Counted from the first letter of the stretch, positions 38,001 through 49,239 are shown. The stretch: 64,000 bases of DNA from Sipunculus nudus (GCA_026874595.1 CM049307.1:7399579-7463578), one strand, 5' to 3'. Notes: a model not told the origin generated them from the letters alone. Program-made: numbers and translations.

Positions 38001-39347
38001 TTACTCTTACACATGGCTCTGTATGTGAAACTAACACATGAATAGCCAGTATCTCCCACACATAGCGTGCATGTGCAGCTAGTATTTCTATTACTAGTGT
38101 CTTTTACACATAGCTTTGTATGTACAACTATTATCTCTATAACTAGTATGTATGTGCTTTGTATGTGCAACTGGTATCTCTATAACTTGTATTACTTATA
38201 CAAAGCTTTGTATGTGTAACTAGTATCTTCATACCTGGTATCTTTCACAAAATATTAACTTTCAGTTACGAATGCACATTATGTTCGTTGAACAAAAACT
38301 TTAATGCCGTTCTCAGAAGTCATAACTGTGAACTGAGTACACTACCTTGTTCATTTCTTTATAACAGTCGGGTTTTTCCACGCTGCCAGCGCCCTCTGCC
38401 ATACGGAACCCTTGGTGTCCGAGCCCTGCACCCTTCAGAATCCTCCGAATTTGATCAGATCTCTGGAAATATACACAGCGAAACCTCGGAGTTTATATGA
38501 TTATATAGGCCAAACTTCCAAGGTAGGTTTTGTTGTGTTCAGCACTGCACACTCTGCATTTGACAAGCTTCGTGTCTTAACTGTAACCTCAAATTTAAGA
38601 ATCAGTCGCTTTTATAATGGTATAAAAATATGCTTGTTATATGAGCAAAAATCACTGTAAATAAAACCCTTTAAAGTAAGCGGTCCATTGACTGATGATT
38701 CAAGTAGAAAAAGGAGATGTTGCCAGGAACTGCTGTAAACAGTGTGGTATATTTAGGTGACCGTGATATGTTTATGTGACAGTGATATATGTATGTAGGC
38801 CTAAGTGTAATGTTTTGTATTACAGAATCACGTTTGCTTATAGCGTTCGGGGATTCGTAAGCATTTATCACACAGGGATAATAGTAGAGATACTAGGTCT
38901 CTGGTCTGTAGGCCAGCGTGGCGTTTATAGTAAATCTAAAGTAACGGTGGGTCTTCTCCTCGGATTATATTAAAACTTTCTTTTCAGCAGAGTTCCAGTT
39001 ACCTTTATGTAAAAAACCAGAGGAAGTCAAGAGGTTCGAATCCGGCATTGAACACTTACCTCACGTTGTTTACTGGCCGGAATTCCGTCCCTGTTAGACT
39101 TGTCAGTCTGTCAATCACACTGAAACTTACGGGGCAAATCCACTTGATAGTGAATTTGACGTATATAAATATAAACTGTTTTAAAAAGATCTGTATTTGT
39201 GCTAAATCTTGTTTTGATAACAAGCTAACAGTCCACTGAGTGGTTTCACTTACCACGCCACCTGACGGTAATTTGATGGCTGCCACTGTCTGTCCGATCA
39301 GGCAAACCAGCAACGCGAATGTTGTACAGCCTCCTATCATGATGGTG
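31906..39347 (-). CDS. Small secreted four-cysteine protein, three coding exons
   Basis: Three exons, all phase 0, join to 103 codons plus TAG. Residues 1 to about 21 form a signal peptide (MIGGCTTFALLVCLIGQTVA). The mature part has four cysteines, at 62, 76, 86 and 99, spaced C-x13-C-x9-C-x12-C, enough for two disulfides. The first half of the mature chain is Gly/Arg-rich (RRILKGAGLGHQGFR). Just before the ATG is a strong acceptor CTCTTCATTCCCAG|CACCATC, so a non-coding exon lies upstream; a donor AAG|GTAAGTA at 45600 on the same strand is a candidate. Intron 3 is 6.3 kb and repeat-filled. I do not recognise the family; a mollusc-restricted peptide is an inference. The exon chain rests on frame, splice sites and cysteine content, not homology. 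Confidence 0.6.
32014..32270. repeat. GA/GT microsatellite in the secreted-protein intron
   Basis: (GA)n at about 32134-32157 runs into a short (GT)n. The ORF over it is not coding. Confidence 0.7.
32271..36526. mobile_element. Foldback element with ~0.95-kb inverted arms
   Basis: The left end has ATCCAGCTGGATTGTCGTGA near 32272. The right end near 36525, read in reverse, has ATCCAGCCGGATTGCCGTGC. Both are followed by AAAATGGA, TTGTCAATTTTGGGGTGC-like sequence and AGCTGCGTCTT. Each arm is built of ~160-bp subunits (AAATGGTAGCAAC near 32463, 32623, 32784 and 32945; the reverse in the right arm near 35870, 36040, 36200 and 36345). The ~2.3-kb centre (33250-35570) has only short ORFs and no recognised transposase. 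It lies wholly inside the long intron of the secreted-protein gene. Confidence 0.8.
36616..36799. mobile_element. 184-bp MITE with TA duplication
   Basis: Ends CAGTGAAACCTCGTTGTGTC and, reversed, CAGTGAAGTCTCGTTGTGTC, flanked by TA on both sides (36614-36615 and 36800-36801). The interior repeats TTCGACATAAGCG-type motifs. Ends and TA target fit the Tc1/mariner group (pogo/Tigger-like); the superfamily is an inference. Confidence 0.88.
37080..37335. repeat. ~18-20-bp minisatellite, about 13 copies
   Basis: The unit GTCCAGTTGCGCCAGTCGGG varies in length by one or two bases. It is GC-rich in an AT-rich neighbourhood. ORFs on both strands (minus reads DWRHWTP/TGATGP-type repeats) follow from stop-free repeat units. 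Confidence 0.88.
37680..38235. repeat. 49-bp minisatellite, about 11 copies
   Basis: The unit contains TCTTACACATAGCGTTGTAT and AACTAGTAT. AGCG landmarks lie at 37771, 37820, 37869, 37918 and 37967, an exact 49-bp period. It decays toward both ends. Confidence 0.93.
38346..38462 (-). CDS. Secreted protein, coding exon 2
   Basis: Acceptor ATATTTCCAG|AGA. It has 39 codons, RSDQIRRILKGAGLG to KPDCYKEMNK, ending at donor AAG|GTAGTG. If the donor were not used the frame would stop 10 codons later (TGA at 38313-38315), giving a 78-residue form. An opposite-strand ORF overlaps but lacks supporting splice sites. Confidence 0.6.
39254..39347 (-). CDS. Secreted protein, coding exon 1 (signal peptide)
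   Basis: Acceptor TTCCCAG, seven 5' UTR bases, then ATG at 39338-39340 and 29 codons ending LPSGGV at donor GTG|GTAAGTG. The signal peptide core is FALLVCLIG. The region just upstream carries a 41-bp tandem duplication (39467-39548). Confidence 0.7.
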
Positions 39348-39466
39348 CTGGGAATGAAGAGATAACGGAATACAGTGAGCGAGGACAGTGTGTCATCCAG
39401 ATGTTTAATTACTACTGCTGCGTAATACTCTCTTTGGGGATACGGAAAGGTCTTTGTATTAATAAA

Positions 39467-39548
39467 AGCTCAGTTACACCATGCAGGAGATACGACAACA
39501 CACGGAAAGCTCAGGTACACCATGCAGGGGATACGACAACACACGGAA
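39467..39548. repeat. 41-bp direct duplication
   Basis: Two copies of a unit starting AGCTCAG(T/G)TACACCATGC and ending CACACGGAA, differing at two positions. They lie just upstream of the signal-peptide exon. Confidence 0.9.
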
Positions 39549-39904
39549 AAACTGGTTAATGGGCAGCTTTAATTGCCGGTGATGAACTCAAAATCGTTGT
39601 CATGGAAATCCTAAGTGGCCACGCCTCAGAAATATCTTTTTGCTCTTGAAATGTCAGGAATTATGTCAAGTGTGTCCTAAGGGGGCCTTTTTCCATATGT
39701 TTCAATAAATCTTCAGAAATGTGATATTCATTTTGCGAAGGGGTTATCGCAGCGAAGTCTGTCAGAAACAACACAGGTGTATCAAATGGTTGAACTTGAA
39801 GCACCATCTATCCTATTTGTAATGAAATTAAACTGGTCTCCACGTGCGATATAATGAGCGGGAATAACTTAACATTAAAATGCAGTCTAGTAAAAAGAAG
39901 GGTG

Positions 39905-41100
39905 AACCCGGAACAAATTGCAACAGAAATGAAACCAACTGTATCTTACTCAGAAAAATATGGAGAATAACATGTCAAAAGTCCCAAAAAGTCCCAATGG
40001 GGAAATTCATTTAATTTGATAATTTTAATTGGCTAATTAACGATAACGGCTTGCTTTACTTATCTGCACATTGTCATATTTAACATGGTCAGCTGAAATC
40101 AACCTGAAACATGGTGTATCGTAAATTTCAATGAGGGTTGATTGGGAGTTGCCCACATGCAGGAGATCCTGATCAGTGAAGAAAAATTAAAATCAAATTG
40201 ACAAAAAATGCATCTTAAATATAATAAATACATATCACGATAGAATACCAACAAGATATACCTGTCATGTATTAAATGGACCTGGATAGGAGTAACTGAT
40301 TTGAAATATTCCGTCGCATGTGGAATTATTTTGTTCAAGTCACTTTAAAAAAAGCTCTTGATGTTGTAAAAGACTGGAGATGGTGTTAGTAAACCATTGG
40401 CTTAGTCCCTCATTGTGGCGCGTAATACGCGAGGATAATGTATTTTATTTTGATAAAATTTTGACTTTTAATACAACTTAAATATTCTTATGGATTACTA
40501 AAGAAAATACAATACAGAAAACCTTTCTAAGTGGAGAATTAGAAAGCCTCAATATATTAAATTGCAGTTTATTGAAATGGGGTGACAACATTTAAGTGAT
40601 AAATATTCCCTTATGGCCATAACCCTATATCCGTCATTACACATATCATACTTCTATATGTTTTTTCTGTATGTGATATTCCCTTGGATTGTGTCAGTTG
40701 CATGGTCTGATGCTAGTATATCGTATAGATCCAACTTTCATACAATGGGGCTTGTTGTTCTCATGATATAACCAACCTCTTGGGCAAGTGCATGGGCAAG
40801 TGCTATTGTCGAGCCCTTTCATGTCGCTTTTATTGGAAAATTTACATCTGAGTCAGGTTCAATAGACGGACAATAAAGGGTTCTTTCAGATGAATAATCC
40901 CTCATAAGGGTAAAGACCAAGTTTAATATGACAATATGCAGATAAGTAAAGTGAAACTTAATCTTTAAATAGCTAATTAAAATTATCTTACTAATTTACT
41001 TCCCCAAAAAGGTCTTTTTGGGACTGTTGATATGTTATTTTACCGATCTCTTTGAGTAAGATACAGTTGGTTTCATATCTGTTGCAATTTGTTCCCGGTT
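39905..41100. repeat. Inverted repeat with ~190-bp arms
   Basis: The left arm (39908-40085) has AACAAATTGCAACAGA, AAACCAACTGTATCTTACTC and CTTTACTTATCTGCA. The right arm (40918-41098) holds their reverse complements. The arms look about 80 percent identical and enclose ~0.8 kb without genes. It may be a decayed foldback or MITE-like element. Confidence 0.75.
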
Positions 41101-43012
41101 TGGCTTGAAAATCAAGTAGATGACTCAACTAATGCGGGAACTCATGCTGTGGTTAACCATACTGTTACAGGCTGTTCTTTTCAAAAGGCACGTTCATTGG
41201 AGGTGTTTCTTTCAGATGAATTCACCACGCTGATCCATTATTGTGGTGTCTCATAATTTAAAAGGATTTTGCTAAAGAAAACTCTACACATGTTTTGCCT
41301 TAATCTAGAAGCGACCTATCTATATTTAATATCAAGATATAATGGATATCATCTGAATCCTTTGTTACGTCCTAACACGTTTTGCGAGGCCTATCGTCAA
41401 ATCCTACGTCATGACATATATCGGCGTCCATCTCCAATGGAATCGAAGATTATCAATAGAGAAATGTATCTGATTTGATACTACACATCTACATCCTGTC
41501 GGGGAAGGTAAGGGTCGTCAGAGGAAAACAGGAGTCTATGGACTCAATGGAGTCTATTATGGAGACTGGTAGAAGAAAAAAGTAAACAATTTGTTTGAAA
41601 ATATATAAATTCACTTGCGTACAAATATGAATCATTGCGGCTAGCGTGTAGGTTCAAAGTGGAGCTAGAAATGTTTTAAGTAAATATATTATATTCCTTA
41701 AAAAGATGGAAAGAGTACCGTATTTTAATTTAACCCGATTTTACTGGCAATCTAAAAAAAATAAAAAAAATTTATAAAAATATGACGAAGCTAGAACCTA
41801 TCCAGAAGACCTAATTATATCGCTACTGCGGTTATTTAGAACAAACTTAGAACAACTAATAAACAACCCTGACACGTCTTCTTCTTTATACGAACCTCAC
41901 TTCCAGAATATACCCTTGTTAGTTATAATTTTTACAATTTCAGGAAATGAAAATTTTCTTTAATAGATAACTGAAAACAACTGATATTGATTAGCATATA
42001 AACATAGACCCCCCCCCCCCTTCAACGCCAGACCAACTTTAGTATGTTAAAGCAATGATTTCTTTAATCCTGCGAGTGCGTGTTTCCTTTCCGGTTAACC
42101 ATTATTGATTAAGTTCGAATCATGTAATTGGATATTTAAGGATGTTTCAGGGAATCAATTACAAGAGTATAATTTCTGAAGAAAAAAATAAACAGACCAA
42201 TGTAAAGTAACTTAATTAAATGATCTTGTAAGCCACGTGACAGAAATGTTTGTAATCTACTTTGTACTTGATATTCAAAATGAAATTATGGACTAAATTC
42301 GGAAAAGTCTGAAAATTTGGAGTTCAACGACTGAGGTGAAGTGGTTATATTTTCTGTGTGTGTGGGAGGACTCGTCGGCACTGTCGACTGTAAACATGGA
42401 CGATATGAGAAAATTAGTTTATTCTAACGTGATTAGCAGACAAGACTCTGCTACGGAAAATTAACCAAATGTTTATGACAATAATTTTGGAAAATAGCGC
42501 ACATCAGATATATATAATGATGTTATGAATGATTATATCAGTATTCTTCTGGTATGCTTACTAAACAACTAGGATTACTTGAAATTAGATAAAAAAGGAA
42601 GAAATTCCATTACTTGAATAATCCAGTGATTCGTCTTCCGAGTTTTCTCAGAGTCGAGTAATTTCAGATCTGATGTCATATTTAGACTTTTGAGAGCGAT
42701 GTAGAAATTTGCCCTCTATGACTCATTATATTGATATTGTCTCTTGTAGGAATAAGAGTAATAAACAGGATAAATAAATAAGAATGCCGTCTGCCATAGA
42801 GACAGTTGCTGCATCCTTGATCGTTTATATATGTTATCATTTGTTATTTCATCTGATATTACCACAACAAGGGCGGTATTTTTTCACCAGCACACTTGAT
42901 ATACTTGTGTTTATCTATGTCTTCTTTCGAGATAGTTTAAAGGTTACGGAGGGTGATGACTGAAACGTTATGTAGTATCTTTCCTTAAAATAAAAGACTT
43001 TTACTACTTTAC
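41101..43012. other. Non-coding stretch
   Basis: No gene recognised. A short C homopolymer lies at about 42010-42020. ORFs are short and without motifs. Confidence 0.4.
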
Positions 43013-43135
43013 CTTGACTCACATTAAGACCAATGATCGTTTCTCCTTCATGTCTTAGGTCTTGCATTGGGTTTGATCCGCGTAGTGTGGGCCGTTTTTT
43101 TCCATGACGGGTTTTCCATGGGCCGAGTTCACCCG
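43013..43135 (-). other. Orphan exon-like segment
   Basis: Acceptor GTGTTTCCAG|CGG and donor CAAG|GTAAAG enclose 123 nt open in one frame (GELGPWKTRHGKKRPTLRG onward, 40 codons). It could be an alternative 5' UTR exon of the secreted-protein gene, an exon of an unseen gene, or chance. Confidence 0.22.
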
Positions 43136-44250
43136 CTGGAAACACGAGCTTAGTTTTGTATTGAAGGCGCTACGATAGTCTCTCTGTATTCATCAGGATT
43201 TATGAGTAAATATGGAAAATGACCCCTTAGGACTTCGTTCCCGATAGAACCAAAACGAACATTGCATGACAACGATTTAGTGCCACCGTCAATTATAACA
43301 TCGATTATAAACCGTAGGTGTCTACAGCCCTTATGTAAAATTCATGTATGGCAGTACTATCAAATATATTTGTAATAAATCGATACAGGATTACTTGAAG
43401 TTGTGACCTCCACAACAGTGCCAGACGTTACTTAACACCGTTACTGAGTAGTTTATTGTTAGATTTGTAAAATAATAAACTTATACCTCCGCCAGGTGGC
43501 GAGGTATTATATTGTCCCCATTGGTTGTTTTAAGGTACCATATATTACATAATAGATTTTAAATTCAAATAATTATATATCATAGTTACCCGAAGTGATT
43601 TCTCCCCCTGCGATGGACATAGCCATTCATCGGTGGTACGGGACGTTTTGTTCATGTGCACTGATGAAGAGTGCTAGTCAAGTTTGACCTCTCAAGAAGA
43701 ACGTAAAGGAGGCTGGGTTAGGATCCACGGGGGGGGGGGGGGGGCTTGAGATAAAACTCCACCTGTGTTTTAAATAACCGTATTTTAGATAAATCCCTTT
43801 TAAGAAAGCAAAGCATTGATATTCTGTCTGTTTAGTTCACCCCACATTAAATCTGTGCACGCTAGATTTAACGTGTTCATGTGATTTATGAAAGAGGCAG
43901 ATACGCTAGAACAATGGGGAAGTTTGTGAACCCATGAGCAGCGTGAATAAGAAATCTTATATCACCAGATACTGCTGGAGGAAAGTTTGAATATAAAGTT
44001 TTTGTTTGCAATTAAGTCCAACAAGCATTCCTTTTCCTCAATAGGTTATATTAATGCTATATACCGAGACTTATTAATTAAAATTTATTCCAAAATAAAA
44101 ATTTTTTTAAAGATTTTTCTCGATTGAAATGATTGCGAAATTTAAAATAAAAATATTACAAAATGGACACATTTATACATTTTTCGGTGCTTTTAGGCGC
44201 AAATTAGCTAGACAGAAAGACTATTCTTTCAGTGTTGTTACGAAGACAAA
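43136..44250. other. Non-coding stretch with poly-G run
   Basis: Contains CCGCCAGGTGGCGAGGTATT near 43488, a repeat-like palindrome, and a G homopolymer at about 43731-43744. Nothing else recognised. Confidence 0.4.
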
Positions 44251-44261
44251 TTGCTCAGGGG

Positions 44262-44635
44262 AAACTACTGGGTCGATCCCGGTTTTGAACCAATGTTGGT
44301 GGCGCTCAAGTCCGGCTTACCAACCGCTTCGCTAGAAAAGCAAGCTTCACCAGCGAGACAGTTCGGTCCGCTTTTATGTCATCCCGAAAAACACCCCATC
44401 TTAAGAGCGTTCTGCTATCAGAACAAGACTAATTATCCTAGGGGTGACACTTTAGTAAGCTTATTCCCTGGGCCACAAAATTTATCGTCACGTTGGACGA
44501 GCCCCTATTTTGTTACGAAGACAATTTTTTTTTCAGTGGAAAATATTGGACCGATCCCGGTTTCGAACCTATGTTGGTGGCGCACAAGTCTGGCGTACCA
44601 ACCCCTTCGCTAGCAAAGCAAGCTTCACTAGCGAG
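44262..44635 (-). repeat. Two tRNA-derived SINE heads in tandem
   Basis: On the minus strand each copy has an A-box-like TAGCGAAGCGGTTGG (44320-44334) or TAGCGAAGGGGTTGG (44598-44612), and a B box GGTTCAAAACC (44281-44291) or GGTTCGAAACC (44559-44569). Spacing fits an RNA polymerase III promoter. Both are followed by GCTTCAC(C/T)AGCGAGACAGTT on the plus strand. Stem pairing for a functional tRNA is not evident, so SINE heads are more likely than tRNA genes. Confidence 0.55.
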
Positions 44636-44670
44636 ACAGTTCGGTCGGTTTTATGTCACCCCGTAACAGT

Positions 44671-44674
<4 letters not shown>

Positions 44675-44744
<70 letters not shown>

Positions 44745-44852
44745 TGATTATCAAACACGTTGAAGCATTGAGTTACTAGTCAGAGTTTTACGCCGACGTT
44801 GACGTTGGTGTTTACTGTCTTACTTAGCTGTATTGAGTTTCAATATGCAAAG

Positions 44853-44892
<40 letters not shown>
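44675..44892. repeat. (TA)n and (TC)n microsatellites
   Basis: TA tract at about 44675-44742; TC tract at about 44858-44890. Confidence 0.95.
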
Positions 44893-44896
<4 letters not shown>

Positions 44897-45599
44897 GGTG
44901 GCTTAGAGTCCCTAGGGTCATGTTAAGTGATACTTGTTTTCGTTAAATTTAACAAACTGTATTCAGAATATTAATCCTAACAAATGTAGAATATACATCA
45001 AGGGGTAATCCAGCATTAGTCTAATGTATACAGTTTCTGCATTAACTTTTTATTATCGTGAAATGAGCATGTATTTTTGTAGGGCTTAACTTTGATATTA
45101 TGATTTTTATACTGCAGGTTAATTTTTGCTTAAACGATTTCATCATACGTTTCTTTTTAGAAAATGAATAAGATTCAAGCAAACCTTTAGAATTAAAAAA
45201 AATATTTAAACTAAGAATAGTGGTTTAATCTTGAACATGGATGGGAAGTCGCGTCCAACTATATTCACATTAATAAGATATAAAGAATAACATGGTTCAA
45301 ATGGATATAATTATCAGAATTAATTAATGAATTCCCGCAATTTATCATTTAAAAAAATACACCTAAATATACAGGATATTTTGCGTGCGATGCTCCTGGG
45401 GAGTGGATTTTCATTTATAAAGATATAATTAAGGAACATTCCAACATCCTGGATTACGCGGAACTAGTTGCAATACACGAAATCCAAATGAAATTTCAAA
45501 TTCTTTTACACTCAGAAGTCATAAAAGACCACATGCAAGAGCTTGTTTGATTTTAAAGTTCAGAAAAAAAGAGAACATATAAGCTTTTTATTTACTTAC

Positions 45600-45750
45600 C
45601 TTATCTGTTAAGGCAATGGACTACACAGTGTTCCCGGCCTTATGGTTCCTTTCGTGTTTGCATTCGCAATGTGCGACAGTGGTGTTAGTCGGAGAAACCT
45701 CTGGAACCAGTGGAGAGCACCATCCACAAAGGAAGACGGCCGAATGAAGA
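45600..45750 (-). other. Candidate non-coding 5' exon (strong donor)
   Basis: The minus strand reads ACAGATAAG|GTAAGTAAA with the exon ending at 45600. All three frames just upstream contain stops, so it would be a 5' UTR exon; the secreted-protein gene needs one. The same bases read on the plus strand give a pyrimidine-rich tract and TTAAG|GCAATGG followed by a 43-codon ORF with a signal-peptide-like start (45616-45747). The strand is undecided. Confidence 0.3.
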
Positions 45751-45884
45751 TGCGCTGCTTCTTTTTATTTTATAAGCAATACATGTCGGTATGCCGCGAG
45801 ACATAAAACCAATAACGAGACATTATCACACTCGTCTGCGGCGGAGATGGGGCATGGCCAGACCTTCTCCTTCCACTCGCCTCA

Positions 45885-46090
45885 TAGCAGACGACGCACT
45901 CCTTTTTCGCGCGTTTTTTTCAGTTGTCGTCTGCTGGGAACCAATTTGGATCAATGCGGAAGTTAGCACCGGAGGTGAGCACGCCTTCACAGCTTCCCAC
46001 ATGAAGACCAAGCTGTCTGAGTTCTTCATTCAAGTTATCTCTTAGAGACTTGGTATCGTGCAGATATGTAAAATAAACCCAAATGTATAT
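45885..46090 (-). other. Exon-like ORF ending in TGA, unassigned
   Basis: One minus frame is open for about 58 codons with no Met, running through KSLRDNLNEELRQLGLHVG, GVLTSGANFRIDPNWFPAD and a TGA. Composition looks protein-like, as for a terminal exon, but the acceptor is unclear and no partner exon was found. Two other frames are also open here. Confidence 0.25.
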
Positions 46091-47860
46091 TTCTCGTTGC
46101 TATTATCACGCATTAAAATGCGCTCCATGAAGCTCCGGTGTTAAGTACAGACACATTATCCGTTGTGTGCTGCTATACAAAGCATCCAGTCCGGAGGGAA
46201 TCATTCAAAGTCTTGAATGGCTTTACACTAAAAGCAAAATTTTATCTAGTATACCCTGTATATGTCTTGTAAAGACCCAGAGTCTCAGAGGCTGAGTAGC
46301 GGCAGTTTGCCACTCAAACGTCGACTTTTATGTTCTAGAGACCTTGGAGTGGCAAAAAAATCAGGAGGTTTGTGATTTATTTCAAGTTATACATAAGGCG
46401 CTAGTTCTGTATGTTGCTATTATTTATATTTTTTTCCTTTTTTTTCATACAGGTGCAAAATTTTATTTTATTTTTCGATTCTTGGCTATGTGCTCCTGTA
46501 ACAACAACTAAAATTAAAACTTAAGTTAACGTAAATTAGCTAACAATAATTGAATACGAAAGCCTTTTAATGACAAAATTGTTGGTTTTCATAAAGAGCC
46601 TGGTTATCGTTGGGAGCTCCCATGCAAGGGCACTAAGTGAGACGTCGAATTTATAACCAGTGCAGAAAGGATCATTCTGCGGTAACGGAAGTAAATTTTG
46701 GATGAATTTGTTTTCAGTTACAGTCACTTTTATTCTTACTGCAATTCTCTATGAAACAAATGGATTCACGTGCTTCTATAAGCAACAAGAACGAAGCGCC
46801 CCATGTTGACCAATCTGGGATGCGCTCACAACTGCTCTCACTGTGAGAAGTGATCGAGGAAAGTAATGCTGTGGATATAAAGAGAAGGTATTTAACATTT
46901 TGACTCTGTAGTAGAGTAAATATTATTTCTCACAACATTTTCCTCAAGACATTTACATTTAAAGAAAAATTAACGCCAAGTTTCATTAAACATGACTCCT
47001 GGTCCAATCAGTTTAAGCCTGTGTGTAACGTTTTTCTGGCTATAGCTAGGTTGACTGTTTTTTTTATCTGAGTAAAAGTTAGAATTATAATTAGAATAAC
47101 AATATGTATCAAGTAAGGGAGGTCAGGTGAATTAGACTGTCCAACTCAGTGGGTTGCTGTCTTAACAAGTGAGGGTCAAGATCTCGAGGGTCACATGATT
47201 TTCATATAAATAAAATTACAAATGAGTCAATAATTCACTTCAAGTTTGCTTAAATCCATTACACTCTGCAGGGTCTATTCATATGACACAAAAAATCTTG
47301 TCCCTGCGTGTCAGATTTCCACATCGAGAGCATGAATATCAGCAGGGGCCTATCAAATTATTAACACAAATAAATCTTGCCCCTGGTGCTAACCAGTTCC
47401 GATGACAAATGCATCGTTGGGTCCTTCTTATGTAATTTTTCCAAATGTTGGGTCATATAACAACGAGGAACTCCCAAAAATGCACTCATTTAGTAATATA
47501 TATTTTAATTATACGATCACTATAGAAACCATTGATTATACATATTACGTAAATACATTATTTTTCTTAAATAAATCTAAGGTTTTTCATAAGTATAAAA
47601 AAAGTAAAAACCAACCTATGTATTCACAGCCTCTACAGTGAACATTTTTCACGTTGTGCATGTCCTGCAGTTAAACGCACAAACCAATTATTTTAAAAAT
47701 GGTTAGACTAGGATCTGATAAAAAGAAATCCCAAGGGCACAATAGTCCCATATTTCAGACAGACCTATTCTCTAACTGAATTAGGTCTGCTTTGTGGATA
47801 AGTTATTTCATAAAGATTATAAGAGATGAAAGCCAGCCACTGGTTTTTGTTGTTATGCAG
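46091..47860. other. Non-coding stretch
   Basis: Short ORFs only. A 31-codon plus-strand ORF begins MKQMDSRASISNKNEAP near 46751, without context. No repeats recognised. Confidence 0.35.
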
Positions 47861-47981
47861 AACGCGAGGCGTCAAAGTCGGCAAATCCTCGATGCCAGTG
47901 GCGACTGCGTGGGCTGGTGATGTGGAGCCTGTTCCTGATCTGATCACTCTATTGGACACGCCGGTGTATACCACAAGATAA
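47861..47981 (+). other. Orphan terminal exon candidate
   Basis: A strong acceptor GGTTTTTGTTGTTATGCAG is followed by one base and 39 codons, TRGVKVGKSSMPVATAWAGD to DTPVYTTR, then TAA at 47979-47981. The segment is GC-rich relative to its flanks and third positions vary freely. No upstream exon in matching phase was identified, and the family is unknown. Confidence 0.35.
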
Positions 47982-49239
47982 AGAAGTATTTCTTAGAAAA
48001 CTGAAAAATCAAAGTGGACATCCTCGTGGCAGAAATAGACAGCTCTGGTCTGGCGGGCGACTTCTCAATCTTGCTGTTCAAGTCTTTTTAAGCCCAGACG
48101 CCTCCATCAGCGTTTTCTTATCAGAACGTAAATAGATTCATGTCCCGGGGAAAGTGTGGATCATGATACGCGTACCCTCAGACCACCAATAAGTTAAACT
48201 GAAAAAATAAATTTGGCAGATTAATTTTTTTTTACTAATTAGTGATGCGTCGGATTATTTCTCCCATAAAGCAGGAAGACCACCCTATATATGGTAATCT
48301 TCTTGTTTCGCAATCTTCTTGTCACAGGAAAAGTAAAAAAAAAAACTTACAAAAATAGTATTTTTTTCTGCTCTCTTTTTCTTGTTTCTTATTCATGTTA
48401 TGTTCTTAATAAAAAAGCAGAAAAAAAACTATATATAAATCGAACCCAACCTCCGAAAATTCCGTACATTTGTAATGCGAGTCTTCTGAAAATGTTAATG
48501 TTTAGTTATATGCGAGTTCCTCAGGATTTCGTATTTCCAGTTATTTATGTCGAAAATTGGAGAGACCAAAGCAAATATCTGCTTAGTAAAATTTCTCTCA
48601 CGGTAGGATTAATTTATTTCCTGCATTAACGTACATAACACCAACGTTTTATCTGGATCATTTTTATATCCTGGATCTTAAGGGGTTAGTAGAAGTGTGT
48701 GGCCTCTTTGTATTTTCTAATTATCAATGTATAACTTGTGACTTGTGGCTGAATGCCCAGTATCTTTTGAGATGATTGCTGGCATTTTTGTTTGCTAGAT
48801 GCTCCTAGTTAATATATAGAGATTTAAGAATAAGAGAAAATTGAAAATTTGTTTCAACTTTGTTAGAAATTAAGAAAATAGATAACAACTAAGAATAAGT
48901 TAAAGAGAATAAAAAAAAACCCGGTTCTGACCCATTCCGACTGATGCAATAGCAATTTAATAAAGACATCAAAGGTTGATACTGTAACTCTGCTAAATGG
49001 TATTGTTTTAGCAAAAATAAAAATTTATGCGCATCAATATTAGAGGGAAAAGTATGAAAAGTATACAAATGGTCGTGTCATGCTGGCCAAGAAATTCCCA
49101 TGAGATAAGTATCAAATCGTTTGCGTACCACTCTGTTAATTATTTTTAAACAGTTTTCAGACGCGCATTATGTCTCCTCCTCGAAAGTGATAACTTGTTT
49201 GCACTAACAGATCTGACACTCCACAGTTTTGCCTGTATA
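47982..49239. other. AT-rich stretch, no gene recognised
   Basis: A plus-strand ORF at 48291-48629 is low-complexity Lys/Phe/Leu-rich and lacks splice or start context. Nothing else was seen. Confidence 0.4.

Noticed and set aside
38288-38500. Plus-strand ORF over the second coding exon of the secreted-protein gene
   Set aside because: It has no signal peptide or matching splice sites. The antisense exon has both acceptor and donor and fits phase.
39030-39045. B-box-like GGTTCGAATCC suggesting a tRNA gene
   Set aside because: No A box at proper spacing and no pairing acceptor or D stem was seen.
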